Below, piece after piece: positions 51,084 through 59,764 of a stretch of DNA of 64,000 nucleotides; positions within the stretch are counted from its first letter, which is position 1; each line of letters starts with the position of its first letter. Position numbers and translations under genes: made by a program. The notes below the pieces were generated by a model, which searched no databases, had not been told where the DNA came from, and worked only from the letters and a program-made list of their open reading frames with translations. This stretch comes from Sphingobacterium sp. SGR-19. GTDB lineage: Bacteria > Bacteroidota > Bacteroidia > Sphingobacteriales > Sphingobacteriaceae. Location: the NCBI RefSeq assembly GCF_011043555.1, contig NZ_JAAKGS010000010.1, forward strand, positions 1 to 64,000. The letters are read 5' to 3'.

Positions 51084-52253
51084 TTAACGATTTAAATTTT
51101 TTGTAATAATACGGGACAATGTACCGACCGAAGTAGCAGAACGAAGCCCGTCCTCCGCGGTGTTTAAGCAATAGTCCAGGAGCCTGTCAATGGAGGATAC
51201 GGCTACGTGCATTCGTGTATCGCTTGATGCATAATAAATGTAGACTGTACCATCCTCGTCGGCTATCCACCCATTTGTAAACAGTACGTTCGAGACATCT
51301 CCTACACGCTCCTCCCCTTGCGGAGCCATCAAATGTCCAGCCGGTTCAGCAATCAATTTGTCAGGCTGGTGAAGGTCGGTCAAAAACAAATACAGGACAT
51401 AACGAAGTCCTGCCGCGCAAGCACGGACACCATGCGCCAGATGTAACCAGCCTTTTTCCGTCTTTATCGGCGCAGGGCCCTGACCATTTTTTAGTTCTTT
51501 AATGGTATGATAGGCACGTGGATTGACAATTTTTTCCTCCAATACCACAGCTTTTTCCATACTATCCACTACTGTCCAGCCGATTCCCCCTCCACTTCCC
51601 GCATCGATGAAACCATCTTGCGGACGAGTATAGAGTGCATATTTCCCGCCTACAAATTCCGGATGCAAGACCACATTACGCTGCTGGCTTTTAGATTGCA
51701 GGTTGGGCAAGCGTTCCCATATTTTTAAATCTTTTGTACGTACGATTCCGGCAGCGGCGACGGCGGACGATAAATCGCCCGGTGCAGCGTTAGGGTCTTT
51801 GCGTTCGGTACAAAAAACACCGTAAATCCAACCATCCTCATGTTGGGTAAGACGCATATCGTATACGTTCGTATCTGGATTCTCTGTTTCAGGAATAACA
51901 ATGGGATAGTCCCAAAATCTAAAACCGTCAATCCCATTTGGGCTTTCTGCAACGGCAAAGAACGATTTTCTATCATTACCTTCTACCCTCACCACCAAAA
52001 TATACTTTCCCTGCCACTTGATGGCACCGGCATTGAACGTGCCATTAATGCCGAAACGCTCCATCAAGTACGGATTAGTTGTTTCGTCGAGATCAAAGCG
52101 CCAGTGTAAGGGGGTATGATCTGCCGTCACCACCGGATTGATATACCGCTCGTAGATACCATTGCCAGGCAAAACGGCTTCATTCTTTTTATTTAATAAC
52201 TGCTCATAAGCTTCCTTTACGGCGGCCAACCGGTTTTCAAATTTGCTACTCAT
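51084..52253 (-). CDS. GH130 4-O-beta-D-mannosyl-D-glucose phosphorylase
   Basis: The 389-residue five-bladed propeller enzyme is very similar to characterised mannosylglucose phosphorylases of Bacteroides. It has INPVVTADHTPLHWRFDLDE, ERFGINGTFNAGAIKWQGKY, VVRVEGNDRKSFFAVAESPN, VYDMRLTQHEDGWIYG, NVVLHPEFVGGKYALYTRPQ DGF and AAGLRYVLYLFLT. It splits mannosylglucose with phosphate into mannose-1-phosphate and glucose in the cytoplasm. I start at MSSKFENRLAAV, where homology begins; an earlier ATG at 52355 would overlap the esterase gene. Confidence 0.92.
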   Translation of the reverse strand: MSSKFENRLAAVKEAYEQLLNKKNEAVLPGNGIYERYINPVVTADHTPLHWRFDLDETTNPYLMERFGINGTFNAGAIKWQGKYILVVRVEGNDRKSFFAVAESPNGIDGFRFWDYPIVIPETENPDTNVYDMRLTQHEDGWIYGVFCTERKDPNAAPGDLSSAVAAAGIVRTKDLKIWERLPNLQSKSQQRNVVLHPEFVGGKYALYTRPQDGFIDAGSGGGIGWTVVDSMEKAVVLEEKIVNPRAYHTIKELKNGQGPAPIKTEKGWLHLAHGVRACAAGLRYVLYLFLTDLHQPDKLIAEPAGHLMAPQGEERVGDVSNVLFTNGWIADEDGTVYIYYASSDTRMHVAVSSIDRLLDYCLNTAEDGLRSATSVGTLSRIITKNLNR

Positions 52254-52303
52254 TTCTATTCCCAATGTATTTATATAGTCTATGTGATTTTTCTTTTCTC
52301 GTT

Positions 52304-53458
52304 TTAAAATAGGTGCGTGGTAAATTTTGCGAATTGTTCTCGCCAAAATACCCATTCGTGTCCGGCCGGCGCTTCGTCACTTTGGTAGGTTATCCCCTGT
52401 TTGGCCAAGGTTTTCAAAAAGATCAGATGACCTTGGTAGCGTGGATCTTTGGTTCCGCAACTTGTCCACAAGATCTTAACCTTCTCATTTATTTCTCTTT
52501 TTTTACGCTCCCAATCTGGTATGTAATCTGTAAGTTTTAATTTTTCGTCACTTAGCAGCCCCGAGCTGAACTGACCGATGTAGTTAAACTTATCCATATT
52601 TCGCAGTCCGATAACGAAAGCCTGTCCGCCGCCCATCGACAAGCCGGCAATAGCCCTTCCTTCTTTGGACTTCATTACATGAAACCGTTCCTCCACCAGC
52701 GGGATCACATCATGGAGCAGTTCATCTTCCAAGATCTCCATTCCTTCTTTTGAACTACCTCCTGCCCACGACCCGTCTGTATGCCCGTTGGTCATGACCA
52801 CCAACATCGGTTTCGCTTTATGCTGCGCAAGGAGATTGTCCAGCACATCTGGCACACGTCCGTCGCGTGTCCAACTCCCTTCATCGTCTCCACCGCCGTG
52901 CCGTAGGTACAAAACAGGAAACGCTTGCCCGTCTTCTTCGTATCCGGGTGGCACATACACATATACCGTTTTACTCCTTTGTAGTGTTGTTGCACGATAG
53001 CGCAGTATACGTACCTCGCCATGTGATACATCCTGTGCCTGATCGAAAAGAGGGGATTCTCCTCTTACCTCGAGAATATTTCCGTATAGAGAGGTACCAT
53101 GCTTGACCCGAGGGTTTTCTATATCCAACACCTTGAGTCCATCCACTTTAAAACTATATTGATATATACCGGGATACAGAGAGTCTACGGCGACAGACCA
53201 AACTCCGGTCTCATCCTTCGTCATTCTCCATTCCTGAATATCCCAATCGCCTAGTTCGACCAAAACGACCTTAGCATGAGGAGCTTTAAGACGAAACGTT
53301 ACAATTCCATTCTTATCCACCTGCGGAGAAAACGTGGTTGTATTCGGTCTCCACCATCCGTCCGTGCTGAAATTGCTTCCGCCGATAGCTTGCGCGTTGG
53401 CAGCGAACAGGGAGAACATCAACAGAAAACCAGTTAGTATTATTTTTATAGACATCAT
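52304..53458 (-). CDS. CE1-like esterase with N-terminal E-set (CBM48-like) domain
   Basis: This 384-residue exported protein has a signal peptide (IKIILTGFLLMFSLFAANAQA), an E-set domain (about 50-140, VTFRLKAPHAKVVLVELGDW) and an esterase-D-like alpha/beta hydrolase. The nucleophile lies in AIAGLSMGGGQAF, and the catalytic His is likely in APAGHEWVFW. The start is ATG 53458 (or 53455). In this locus removal of acetyl groups from mannan is the natural guess; feruloyl esterase activity cannot be excluded. Confidence 0.85.
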   Translation of the reverse strand: MMSIKIILTGFLLMFSLFAANAQAIGGSNFSTDGWWRPNTTTFSPQVDKNGIVTFRLKAPHAKVVLVELGDWDIQEWRMTKDETGVWSVAVDSLYPGIYQYSFKVDGLKVLDIENPRVKHGTSLYGNILEVRGESPLFDQAQDVSHGEVRILRYRATTLQRSKTVYVYVPPGYEEDGQAFPVLYLRHGGGDDEGSWTRDGRVPDVLDNLLAQHKAKPMLVVMTNGHTDGSWAGGSSKEGMEILEDELLHDVIPLVEERFHVMKSKEGRAIAGLSMGGGQAFVIGLRNMDKFNYIGQFSSGLLSDEKLKLTDYIPDWERKKREINEKVKILWTSCGTKDPRYQGHLIFLKTLAKQGITYQSDEAPAGHEWVFWREQFAKFTTHLF

Positions 53459-53468
53459 ATCGTACGTA

Positions 53469-54953
53469 TTAAATAGGCCATACATAGGTTGCAATAGCTC
53501 CGGCAGCTAAAGGAAGGTTAACAAACCGACCCTGGTATTGAATCTTTACACTCCGGTCAGTAAAAGAATTATTCGCAACAATGAGTACAATCTTCCCCTC
53601 AGGTGTCTTAAATGCCACATTCGGCAATACGTTACCCTGTGCGATGGAAGTCGCCCTTGTAATTTCAGCATTTTCCTCATCTGTCGTTAAATTGACGACC
53701 GCATCAAATGGACCATTCGACTGTATGCGCACGGAACCCGGAGGCACAAATTTGGAAGCTTGCGCTATAACATGGAAGGCTACATTTTTGGAGACTACGT
53801 CGCCATCCAGTGTAAGGGCACCTTGACAGATAGAACAGCCCCCATTATCGGTATGTGGGTCATTATTGGGATCTGCAGCAAGATTCCATAAAATAAGGTT
53901 CTTACTCCAATTGCGCATGGTTCCTATCACCAAACGTTCTACTTGATAGGCCATATTCATGATCGGCACATCACTGTTCTGAATGACCATCTGCTCTGTA
54001 AAATAAATATTCTTATCCGGTCGTGCCTGATGAACAAGGGACATGGTACTTATATCGCCACCGTAATGATGAAACCCTGAACCATCCACATATCCGTCCA
54101 GCTCCATATCATTTAATAAGGCTAAGGGATAATCCGGCCGGTCGCAGTTATGATCAAAAAGTACAATTTTTGTTTCCGGTGCGTTTTTGTCAAAAAGAGG
54201 CCCAAGGTGATCGCGCAAAAATATACGCATCTCTGGCACCGTAATAGGCATACTAGGCGTATTTCTTGAATTCAACGGCTCATTTTGTACTGTAATCGCG
54301 TCGATCACAATCCCTTCGTTTTCCATTTCTTGCACATAACGCAATAGATATTTTGCATATACCGCATAGTATTCTGATTTTAGCGAACCTCCTTGCACCT
54401 TTCCGTTGGTTTTCATCCATGTCGGTGCCGACCAGGGAGAAGCCATTATTTTTAATGTCGGATTAATGGCTAAAATTTCCTTTAGTACGGGAATGATATC
54501 ATCGTAATCATGTCCTAAGCTAAATTTTTTCAGATCTATATCCGTCTCGCCATCTCTTAAATCGTTATAGGAATACACAAATCGATTGAGGTCCGAAGCG
54601 CCGATACTTAAGCGTAGGTAACTGATCGAAACATCATTCGTTCCTTTGTCAAATAACTCTTTCAATAAAGCAGAACGCGAAGATGGATGCATTTTATGAA
54701 GCAACTCTGCGCTTCCACCCGTCAATGCAAAGCCGAAGCCATCAATCTCCTGAAACGTCTGTCGTCCGTCTACTACAATCGGAAAATGTCTTCCATCGTT
54801 TTTCCCGAAGAGCTGAATAGGCTGCACTTCCAGTAGTGCCGAACCGTCGGCTTTAGAAATCCAACTTCTTACGCCAGGCTGCTGCGCAAAACTGGAGGAC
54901 ATCCATACAAAAGTTATCAAGTAGAGCAAAAGTGGTATATTCCTTATTTTCAT
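53469..54953 (-). CDS. GH30-family glycoside hydrolase
   Basis: This 494-residue secreted enzyme has a signal peptide but no lipobox. It has a GH30 (beta/alpha)8 barrel plus C-terminal beta domain: IDGFGFALTGGSAELLHKM, LKIMASPWSAPTWMKTNG, the acid/base Glu in AITVQNEPLNSRNTP, and the nucleophile Glu in NIYFTEQMV. Related subfamilies act on beta-1,6-glucan or glucosylceramide; in a mannan locus it may attack glucosyl side links, which is not established. It lies seven bases after the first GH26 gene. Confidence 0.88.
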   Translation of the reverse strand: MKIRNIPLLLYLITFVWMSSSFAQQPGVRSWISKADGSALLEVQPIQLFGKNDGRHFPIVVDGRQTFQEIDGFGFALTGGSAELLHKMHPSSRSALLKELFDKGTNDVSISYLRLSIGASDLNRFVYSYNDLRDGETDIDLKKFSLGHDYDDIIPVLKEILAINPTLKIMASPWSAPTWMKTNGKVQGGSLKSEYYAVYAKYLLRYVQEMENEGIVIDAITVQNEPLNSRNTPSMPITVPEMRIFLRDHLGPLFDKNAPETKIVLFDHNCDRPDYPLALLNDMELDGYVDGSGFHHYGGDISTMSLVHQARPDKNIYFTEQMVIQNSDVPIMNMAYQVERLVIGTMRNWSKNLILWNLAADPNNDPHTDNGGCSICQGALTLDGDVVSKNVAFHVIAQASKFVPPGSVRIQSNGPFDAVVNLTTDEENAEITRATSIAQGNVLPNVAFKTPEGKIVLIVANNSFTDRSVKIQYQGRFVNLPLAAGAIATYVWPI

Positions 54954-54960
54954 ACGATCA

Positions 54961-56034
54961 CTATTTAAATATTGTACTATTAAGTTCTTTCAATAGCAGT
55001 ACCCGATCAGAACCATACACGTCTTTGATGGTTTCGATGCTATTGTGCTCAAATACGAGCTCAGACCAGCCCATAAAGAAAATCCAATCCTTTTGCTCCT
55101 GCAATACAGCCACGGAGGGTAGTTTTTGACATTCGCCTATGCCCATCGGTTTTCCGTTGGCAACCCGTTTGATGGTCTCATATTTTTCGTTCGAAAATCC
55201 AGAGCCATCATCGTATACATCCAGGGAGACGATATCCCAGTATTGATCCCCCGGATTGTATAGATCCGCGTCCTTGTCCAAGGATGGAAAATCCTGAATA
55301 TTCCACACCCATAATAAGTTGTCCAGTCCCTTCTCTTTTACCATGTAATCATGTACCCAGCGGTAAAGTTTAACAGTACCCTCTTCACCCTGTCGGCCGC
55401 CCCACCAGAATTTACCCTGGTTCATTTCGTGAAATGGTCTGAACAGGACGACCACTTTATTATCTTTCAATCGCTGAAGATGGACCGCTACTTCCTCCAT
55501 CATTGTAATGAATTGCGTATGGATGGTTGTTCCTTCGTTAAAAAGCTCTTCCCACTGTGTATCCGTCAATGTGCTCAACACCCCTTTTCCGTCATCCCAG
55601 GCGCAGGGTTGCCCGTTTGCAGGATTACAGGCGTGCCACATGATATTGACTATTGCACCGTTTTTAAACTGTTTGATTGCTTCGTTAATCATGGTTTCGC
55701 GGTGTTCAATGTTCTCCTTCTGGAATAAGAAATCTCCGCTCCACAACGCAGGGTAATCACCCACCACCTTCTGTACGGCATCGGTCCATTGCGCGGGATT
55801 ACTGTTTGGTTCCCGATTGTGGATACCACCGAGCACATAGTTTGATTTAATGTCGGATAGTAATTTCAGTATACGGGTTTTCTCTACCTCGATCGTAACC
55901 GAGTTGGAATCCACCGTTTGCATTATTGTCGAATCACCTTGTTTTGCGGTCGATCCATTACCGCCACCACAAGCCGAAAGACTTATTAAGGCCGCTGCGA
56001 CCAATCCTTGATAATATGGTTTTCCTTTCACCAT
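54961..56034 (-). CDS. GH26 beta-mannanase, lipoprotein
   Basis: The 357-residue protein has a lipobox (LISLSACGGG). The GH26 fold shows VLGGIHNREPNS, IMWHACNPANGQPCAW, the acid/base Glu in LFRPFHEMNQGKFWWGGR (about residue 200), and the nucleophile Glu in PMGIGECQKLPS (about residue 320). It should cut beta-1,4-mannan, giving mannobiose or oligosaccharides, on the cell surface or in the periplasm. It pairs with a second GH26 just upstream in the operon. Confidence 0.92.
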   Translation of the reverse strand: MVKGKPYYQGLVAAALISLSACGGGNGSTAKQGDSTIMQTVDSNSVTIEVEKTRILKLLSDIKSNYVLGGIHNREPNSNPAQWTDAVQKVVGDYPALWSGDFLFQKENIEHRETMINEAIKQFKNGAIVNIMWHACNPANGQPCAWDDGKGVLSTLTDTQWEELFNEGTTIHTQFITMMEEVAVHLQRLKDNKVVVLFRPFHEMNQGKFWWGGRQGEEGTVKLYRWVHDYMVKEKGLDNLLWVWNIQDFPSLDKDADLYNPGDQYWDIVSLDVYDDGSGFSNEKYETIKRVANGKPMGIGECQKLPSVAVLQEQKDWIFFMGWSELVFEHNSIETIKDVYGSDRVLLLKELNSTIFK

Positions 56035-56059
56035 GCATATATTTTAGTTTAAAAATTCG

Positions 56060-57250
56060 TTAATTAACCGTCACATTATCCGCTAACACATACATATTGG
56101 GCAAATCTTTGGAGAATAAACTCACCGAGCTTCGATAAAGCACCTTGAAATCTTCCGTCGAACTATGCCCTTTCCACGGTCCATAAAAGTGGAAACCTTC
56201 CTTCAAGGGGTCGTACGCATTCCGCCACATCACCACCATGCTCACCTGTTTACCAATCAACGGCGTCAGTATTTCCTTTGTCCAATATTCTGTGTGCGGA
56301 GCGCCTCCATTTCGTATACCTTCAATTCCTACTTCTGTTACACCACAGGGTTTGAGCTTTTCTTTTGACAAATCCTGTAGTGCCCTAAGATTAGATTGAA
56401 AAGCCTGTGTGTTGGTGCCATGATAGCAATCCATTCCAATAAAATCCACAAAGTCGTCTCCCGGCCAGCGGAATAACAGCTCCGCCCGGCCACCTACGTT
56501 ATCCCGTTGCGGGGAAATCGCATAAATGAAGTTGTGCACCCCTTTCACCTCCTTTAGATAGTTTAAGGTGAATTTCCATAGTTGAATAAATTCATCATTT
56601 GTTGTACACTTGCTTCCCCACCAAGACCATTGCTGCGTGTGTTCGTGAAAAGGTCTGTAAATAATTGGAATCAGTTTTCCCTGCTCATCTTTAAGCGACA
56701 AGGCAAATTCGGCTAAGTTATCCAGCCATTGCTTAAATTTCACGTTTGTGGCGCTACCTTCCTGTAGAATCTGTTTGGCCACATCGTCGGATGAGTTGTC
56801 CCACGAATCCCCTCCTGTAAGGGGATTATTCAGGTGGCATACTGCCGTAATCACCTCGCCACGCTTGCGTGCTTCCAAAATTGTCCTTTTCCGTGCGGCA
56901 TTCAACGTAGATGTCGCTCTGCGGTCATCCATCACTTCAGCAAAGTCCACGCTGAATACAGCCGGATAGTCTTCCACTATTTCGTATACGTCTGACCGAC
57001 CCGGTTCGTTCATCCATTCGCGACCATAAATCAACGCATCATGGTGCCCAAACATAAAACCTTTGCTCTGTATTCGCCAGAGCTGCGAATAAAGCGCTTT
57101 CGTCTCTGACGTAGCACTTTTATCAAATAAGCTCAATGACACTGCCTCATCGTTGCCCTTGTCATCATCGATGATATCGTCTTTCGATTTTCCGCACCCT
57201 ATGGTAACCATCAGCAGAAAGGCAAAACTTAAAATCGTACTCTTGTTCAT
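56060..57250 (-). CDS. GH26 beta-mannanase, lipoprotein, second enzyme
   Basis: The 396-residue protein has a lipobox (LLMVTIGCGKS). GH26 motifs are GFMFGHHDALIYGREW, AVCHLNNPLTGGDSWD, the acid/base Glu in IYRPFHEHTQQWSWWGSK, and the nucleophile Glu in CGVTEVGIEG. It is clearly different from the first GH26 (HTQQW against MNQGKF), so the two probably differ in cellular site or mode (endo- versus mannobiose-releasing). Confidence 0.92.
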   Translation of the reverse strand: MNKSTILSFAFLLMVTIGCGKSKDDIIDDDKGNDEAVSLSLFDKSATSETKALYSQLWRIQSKGFMFGHHDALIYGREWMNEPGRSDVYEIVEDYPAVFSVDFAEVMDDRRATSTLNAARKRTILEARKRGEVITAVCHLNNPLTGGDSWDNSSDDVAKQILQEGSATNVKFKQWLDNLAEFALSLKDEQGKLIPIIYRPFHEHTQQWSWWGSKCTTNDEFIQLWKFTLNYLKEVKGVHNFIYAISPQRDNVGGRAELLFRWPGDDFVDFIGMDCYHGTNTQAFQSNLRALQDLSKEKLKPCGVTEVGIEGIRNGGAPHTEYWTKEILTPLIGKQVSMVVMWRNAYDPLKEGFHFYGPWKGHSSTEDFKVLYRSSVSLFSKDLPNMYVLADNVTVN

Positions 57251-57260
57251 AACCTGCTAT

Positions 57261-58202
57261 TTAGTTTTGTTTTTTTACTTCAATCCAATATCTTCTCGGC
57301 TTTTTAACAAATTTGTCGTAATCCGAGTAAATGGCGTCCCAATCATCTGTCCCATTTAAGGCGAAAGCAAAAGCATTATGCTGTATCGTCTTGGTCAAAT
57401 TATTACCTAAATTCTCCGTCGTAGCACCTAAGAAAGAGCAGTTCACACGTGTTCCATCCGCGAAGATCAATGTAAGTACATCCGTTGTGTAATCCCGTTC
57501 CCATGTTCCTTCACCTTTCGGCAATTTCCGATAAAAGTGATTCACGTCGGTCCGCGGATCAAGGATATAGGTAAAATCCGCATAATGACCATCAGCTCCA
57601 GCATCATTTATAAAATCCCCTGTTGTTCTACCAGTAGGCGTTACACCGGTCAGGGTAAAGGTTAACTTATTATCCAGCTCTACTTGAGGGCCATTCGTAG
57701 CCGACCAAATCCAAGGCTTGCTCGTTAATGACAGTACGGCACCACCTCCATATTCAGGACCCGTTCCGCCATATACGACTAAATCTGTGATATCGTATGT
57801 TCCGGTGATGGTTTCCTCAAATGGCTCCACTTCGATCTCCCATTCCCTCGTTTCTCCCGTTTCTGCGGTTACTTGATATTTAAACTTATAGTCGTTTGTC
57901 AAAAAATTAACCTGTTCTCCCGAATTCGGAGAAACCGAAGCTCGGTATGATTGCTGGATAATCGGACGCACGTTAGAAAAATCTGTATGCTCTTCCACCA
58001 ATACCTTTACCTTCACCTTTCCCGCTGTGCGGTCTACCACCGCTGCTCCAATCTGGGTGAACCCCTCGCCCATTGTAAAGTTCTCGATAGACTTTTCGTT
58101 GCTTTTAACACCATCATAAGGATCTTTCTGACATCCCATAAAAAGCCCAAGCAATACTAGAACTGTCAGTGTTGCTTTTATTTTTATTGTTTTCGATTTC
58201 AT
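57261..58202 (-). CDS. DUF5018-like surface lipoprotein of the mannan locus
   Basis: This 313-residue protein has a signal peptide and lipobox (LFMGCQKDPYD). The N-terminal half (35-120) is an Ig-like domain, SIENFTMGEGFTQIGAAVVD to EWEIEVEPFEE, of the DUF5018 type. The rest is beta-rich without a named family. It sits where SusE/SusF-type glycan-binding lipoproteins are found, directly after susD, so surface mannan binding is the likely role. An alternative ATG lies at 58211. Confidence 0.75.
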   Translation of the reverse strand: MKSKTIKIKATLTVLVLLGLFMGCQKDPYDGVKSNEKSIENFTMGEGFTQIGAAVVDRTAGKVKVKVLVEEHTDFSNVRPIIQQSYRASVSPNSGEQVNFLTNDYKFKYQVTAETGETREWEIEVEPFEETITGTYDITDLVVYGGTGPEYGGGAVLSLTSKPWIWSATNGPQVELDNKLTFTLTGVTPTGRTTGDFINDAGADGHYADFTYILDPRTDVNHFYRKLPKGEGTWERDYTTDVLTLIFADGTRVNCSFLGATTENLGNNLTKTIQHNAFAFALNGTDDWDAIYSDYDKFVKKPRRYWIEVKKQN

Positions 58203-58213
58203 GGTTAACATAC

Positions 58214-59746
58214 TTAAGGTTGTATTAAAGGATTTGAGTCAATTTCACGTTGTGGGATAGGAAAGAAATAAGCGCCGGATGTGATGCTTTTCCCATACTT
58301 CTCCACCAGTACCTTCTCCATACTATTCGTACGACGAAGGTCGAATAGCCTATTTCCTTCAAAAGCCAATTCAAATGCGCGCTCCTCAACAATGGCCTCT
58401 CTAAATGCAGCGGGCGAAAGATTCGGAGTCAATGGCCCTAAGCCCGCACGGTTGCGGATCTTATTCACGGCAGCATAGGCTTCGGTAGTGGGGCCAGCAG
58501 ATTCGGCATACACCAGTAAGATATCCGAATAACGAATTACCGGCGAGTTAGTACTCATCTTGTCTGCATCCCGTAAAGGATCTATAAACTTTCGGGTAAA
58601 CGGACGTGAAAAATCGTTTATTCCAAACTGGATAACGTTGCCGTCGGGGTTAATTACTTCCGAAACAATCAGGTCTGTTTTTCGTTTATCACTCGCATTA
58701 TAACTGTTATAATGATGCGCCTCCATCTGGAAGTGATTCCATCCTCGGCCTATATTGATCGTCTCCGTATTCGGATCACTTGGGTTATACGGAATCGTCA
58801 TGACAAAGCCCGGATCTGGCAGAAACATATTGGGTAATTTGGAATAGTTACCTTCCCGTTCACCGGAACGGTCTACTGCTGCGTCGAAGATATGCTCCGA
58901 AACCGCCGCATTTTTATACACTTCCGTATTCCATATATCCGGGAGGACATCGGTAAAATTAAACACCTGTTGATCGTTAATTACTTTACCTGCATAACGC
59001 AGTGCCTCATTATACATCTCATCACTATTGGCAACGAAATCATAACCAACCGAGCCCGAAGCCTTAGCGGAGGCCAAATGCAAATACACTTTTGACAATA
59101 AGGCCTGTGCTGCAACTCGATTTGCGCGACCTTCAAAATTTTTCGCCGCAGACATCAGTTCTTCGCCCCTTTTCAAATCGGCAATAATGACATCGTAGAC
59201 ATCGGAAATGCTGGACTTTGCCACCGGTATCTGTTCTGCTTCGACCAAAGGCTCCAAACGAAGAGGCACTTCACCAAATAAACGAACCAGGTTAAAATTA
59301 TGCAACGCACGCAGGAAATACCCCTCACCGATAATTTGATTGCGATCTGCATCCGGCATATTCGGAACGTTCGGTACATTTGTAATGACGGCATTGGCTC
59401 TTGCAATTCCCCGGTACATATAGGTCCAGAGGTTATCAAGGTCGGAATTCGTCGACGTGGTGCGCAACTGCTCTAGTTCGAAGTTTGCCTGCCCAGCGTC
59501 TGATTTTGCCGTGAGGTTTTCCGTCGGCAGCTCTGTAATGATGTAATAACCTCGCGAGTAATATCCTACTTCGGGCAATATCGCATAGGCATATATCAGA
59601 CCTGATAAGGCATCATCTGCGGTTTTATAGAATGAATTCGAATTCACGATACCATAGGGTTCTTCTGTCAATTTCGAGCACGACAGAAAAGTGCTACTTG
59701 CTATGCCCGCTAGGCAAATGCCAGCTATAATTTTATTCATTTTCAT
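58214..59746 (-). CDS. susD: SusD/RagB-family glycan-binding outer-membrane lipoprotein
   Basis: The 510-residue protein has a lipobox (STFLSCSKL), SusD-like TPR helices (EGYFLRALHNFNLVRLFGEV PL, ANRVAAQALLSKVYLHLASA) and the C-terminal signature IVEERAFELAFEGNRLFDLR. It forms the lid of the SusC channel and binds mannan oligosaccharides. It lies 18 bases after susC. Confidence 0.95.
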   Translation of the reverse strand: MKMNKIIAGICLAGIASSTFLSCSKLTEEPYGIVNSNSFYKTADDALSGLIYAYAILPEVGYYSRGYYIITELPTENLTAKSDAGQANFELEQLRTTSTNSDLDNLWTYMYRGIARANAVITNVPNVPNMPDADRNQIIGEGYFLRALHNFNLVRLFGEVPLRLEPLVEAEQIPVAKSSISDVYDVIIADLKRGEELMSAAKNFEGRANRVAAQALLSKVYLHLASAKASGSVGYDFVANSDEMYNEALRYAGKVINDQQVFNFTDVLPDIWNTEVYKNAAVSEHIFDAAVDRSGEREGNYSKLPNMFLPDPGFVMTIPYNPSDPNTETINIGRGWNHFQMEAHHYNSYNASDKRKTDLIVSEVINPDGNVIQFGINDFSRPFTRKFIDPLRDADKMSTNSPVIRYSDILLVYAESAGPTTEAYAAVNKIRNRAGLGPLTPNLSPAAFREAIVEERAFELAFEGNRLFDLRRTNSMEKVLVEKYGKSITSGAYFFPIPQREIDSNPLIQP

Positions 59747-59764
59747 GTCTTATTGAAATTTAGG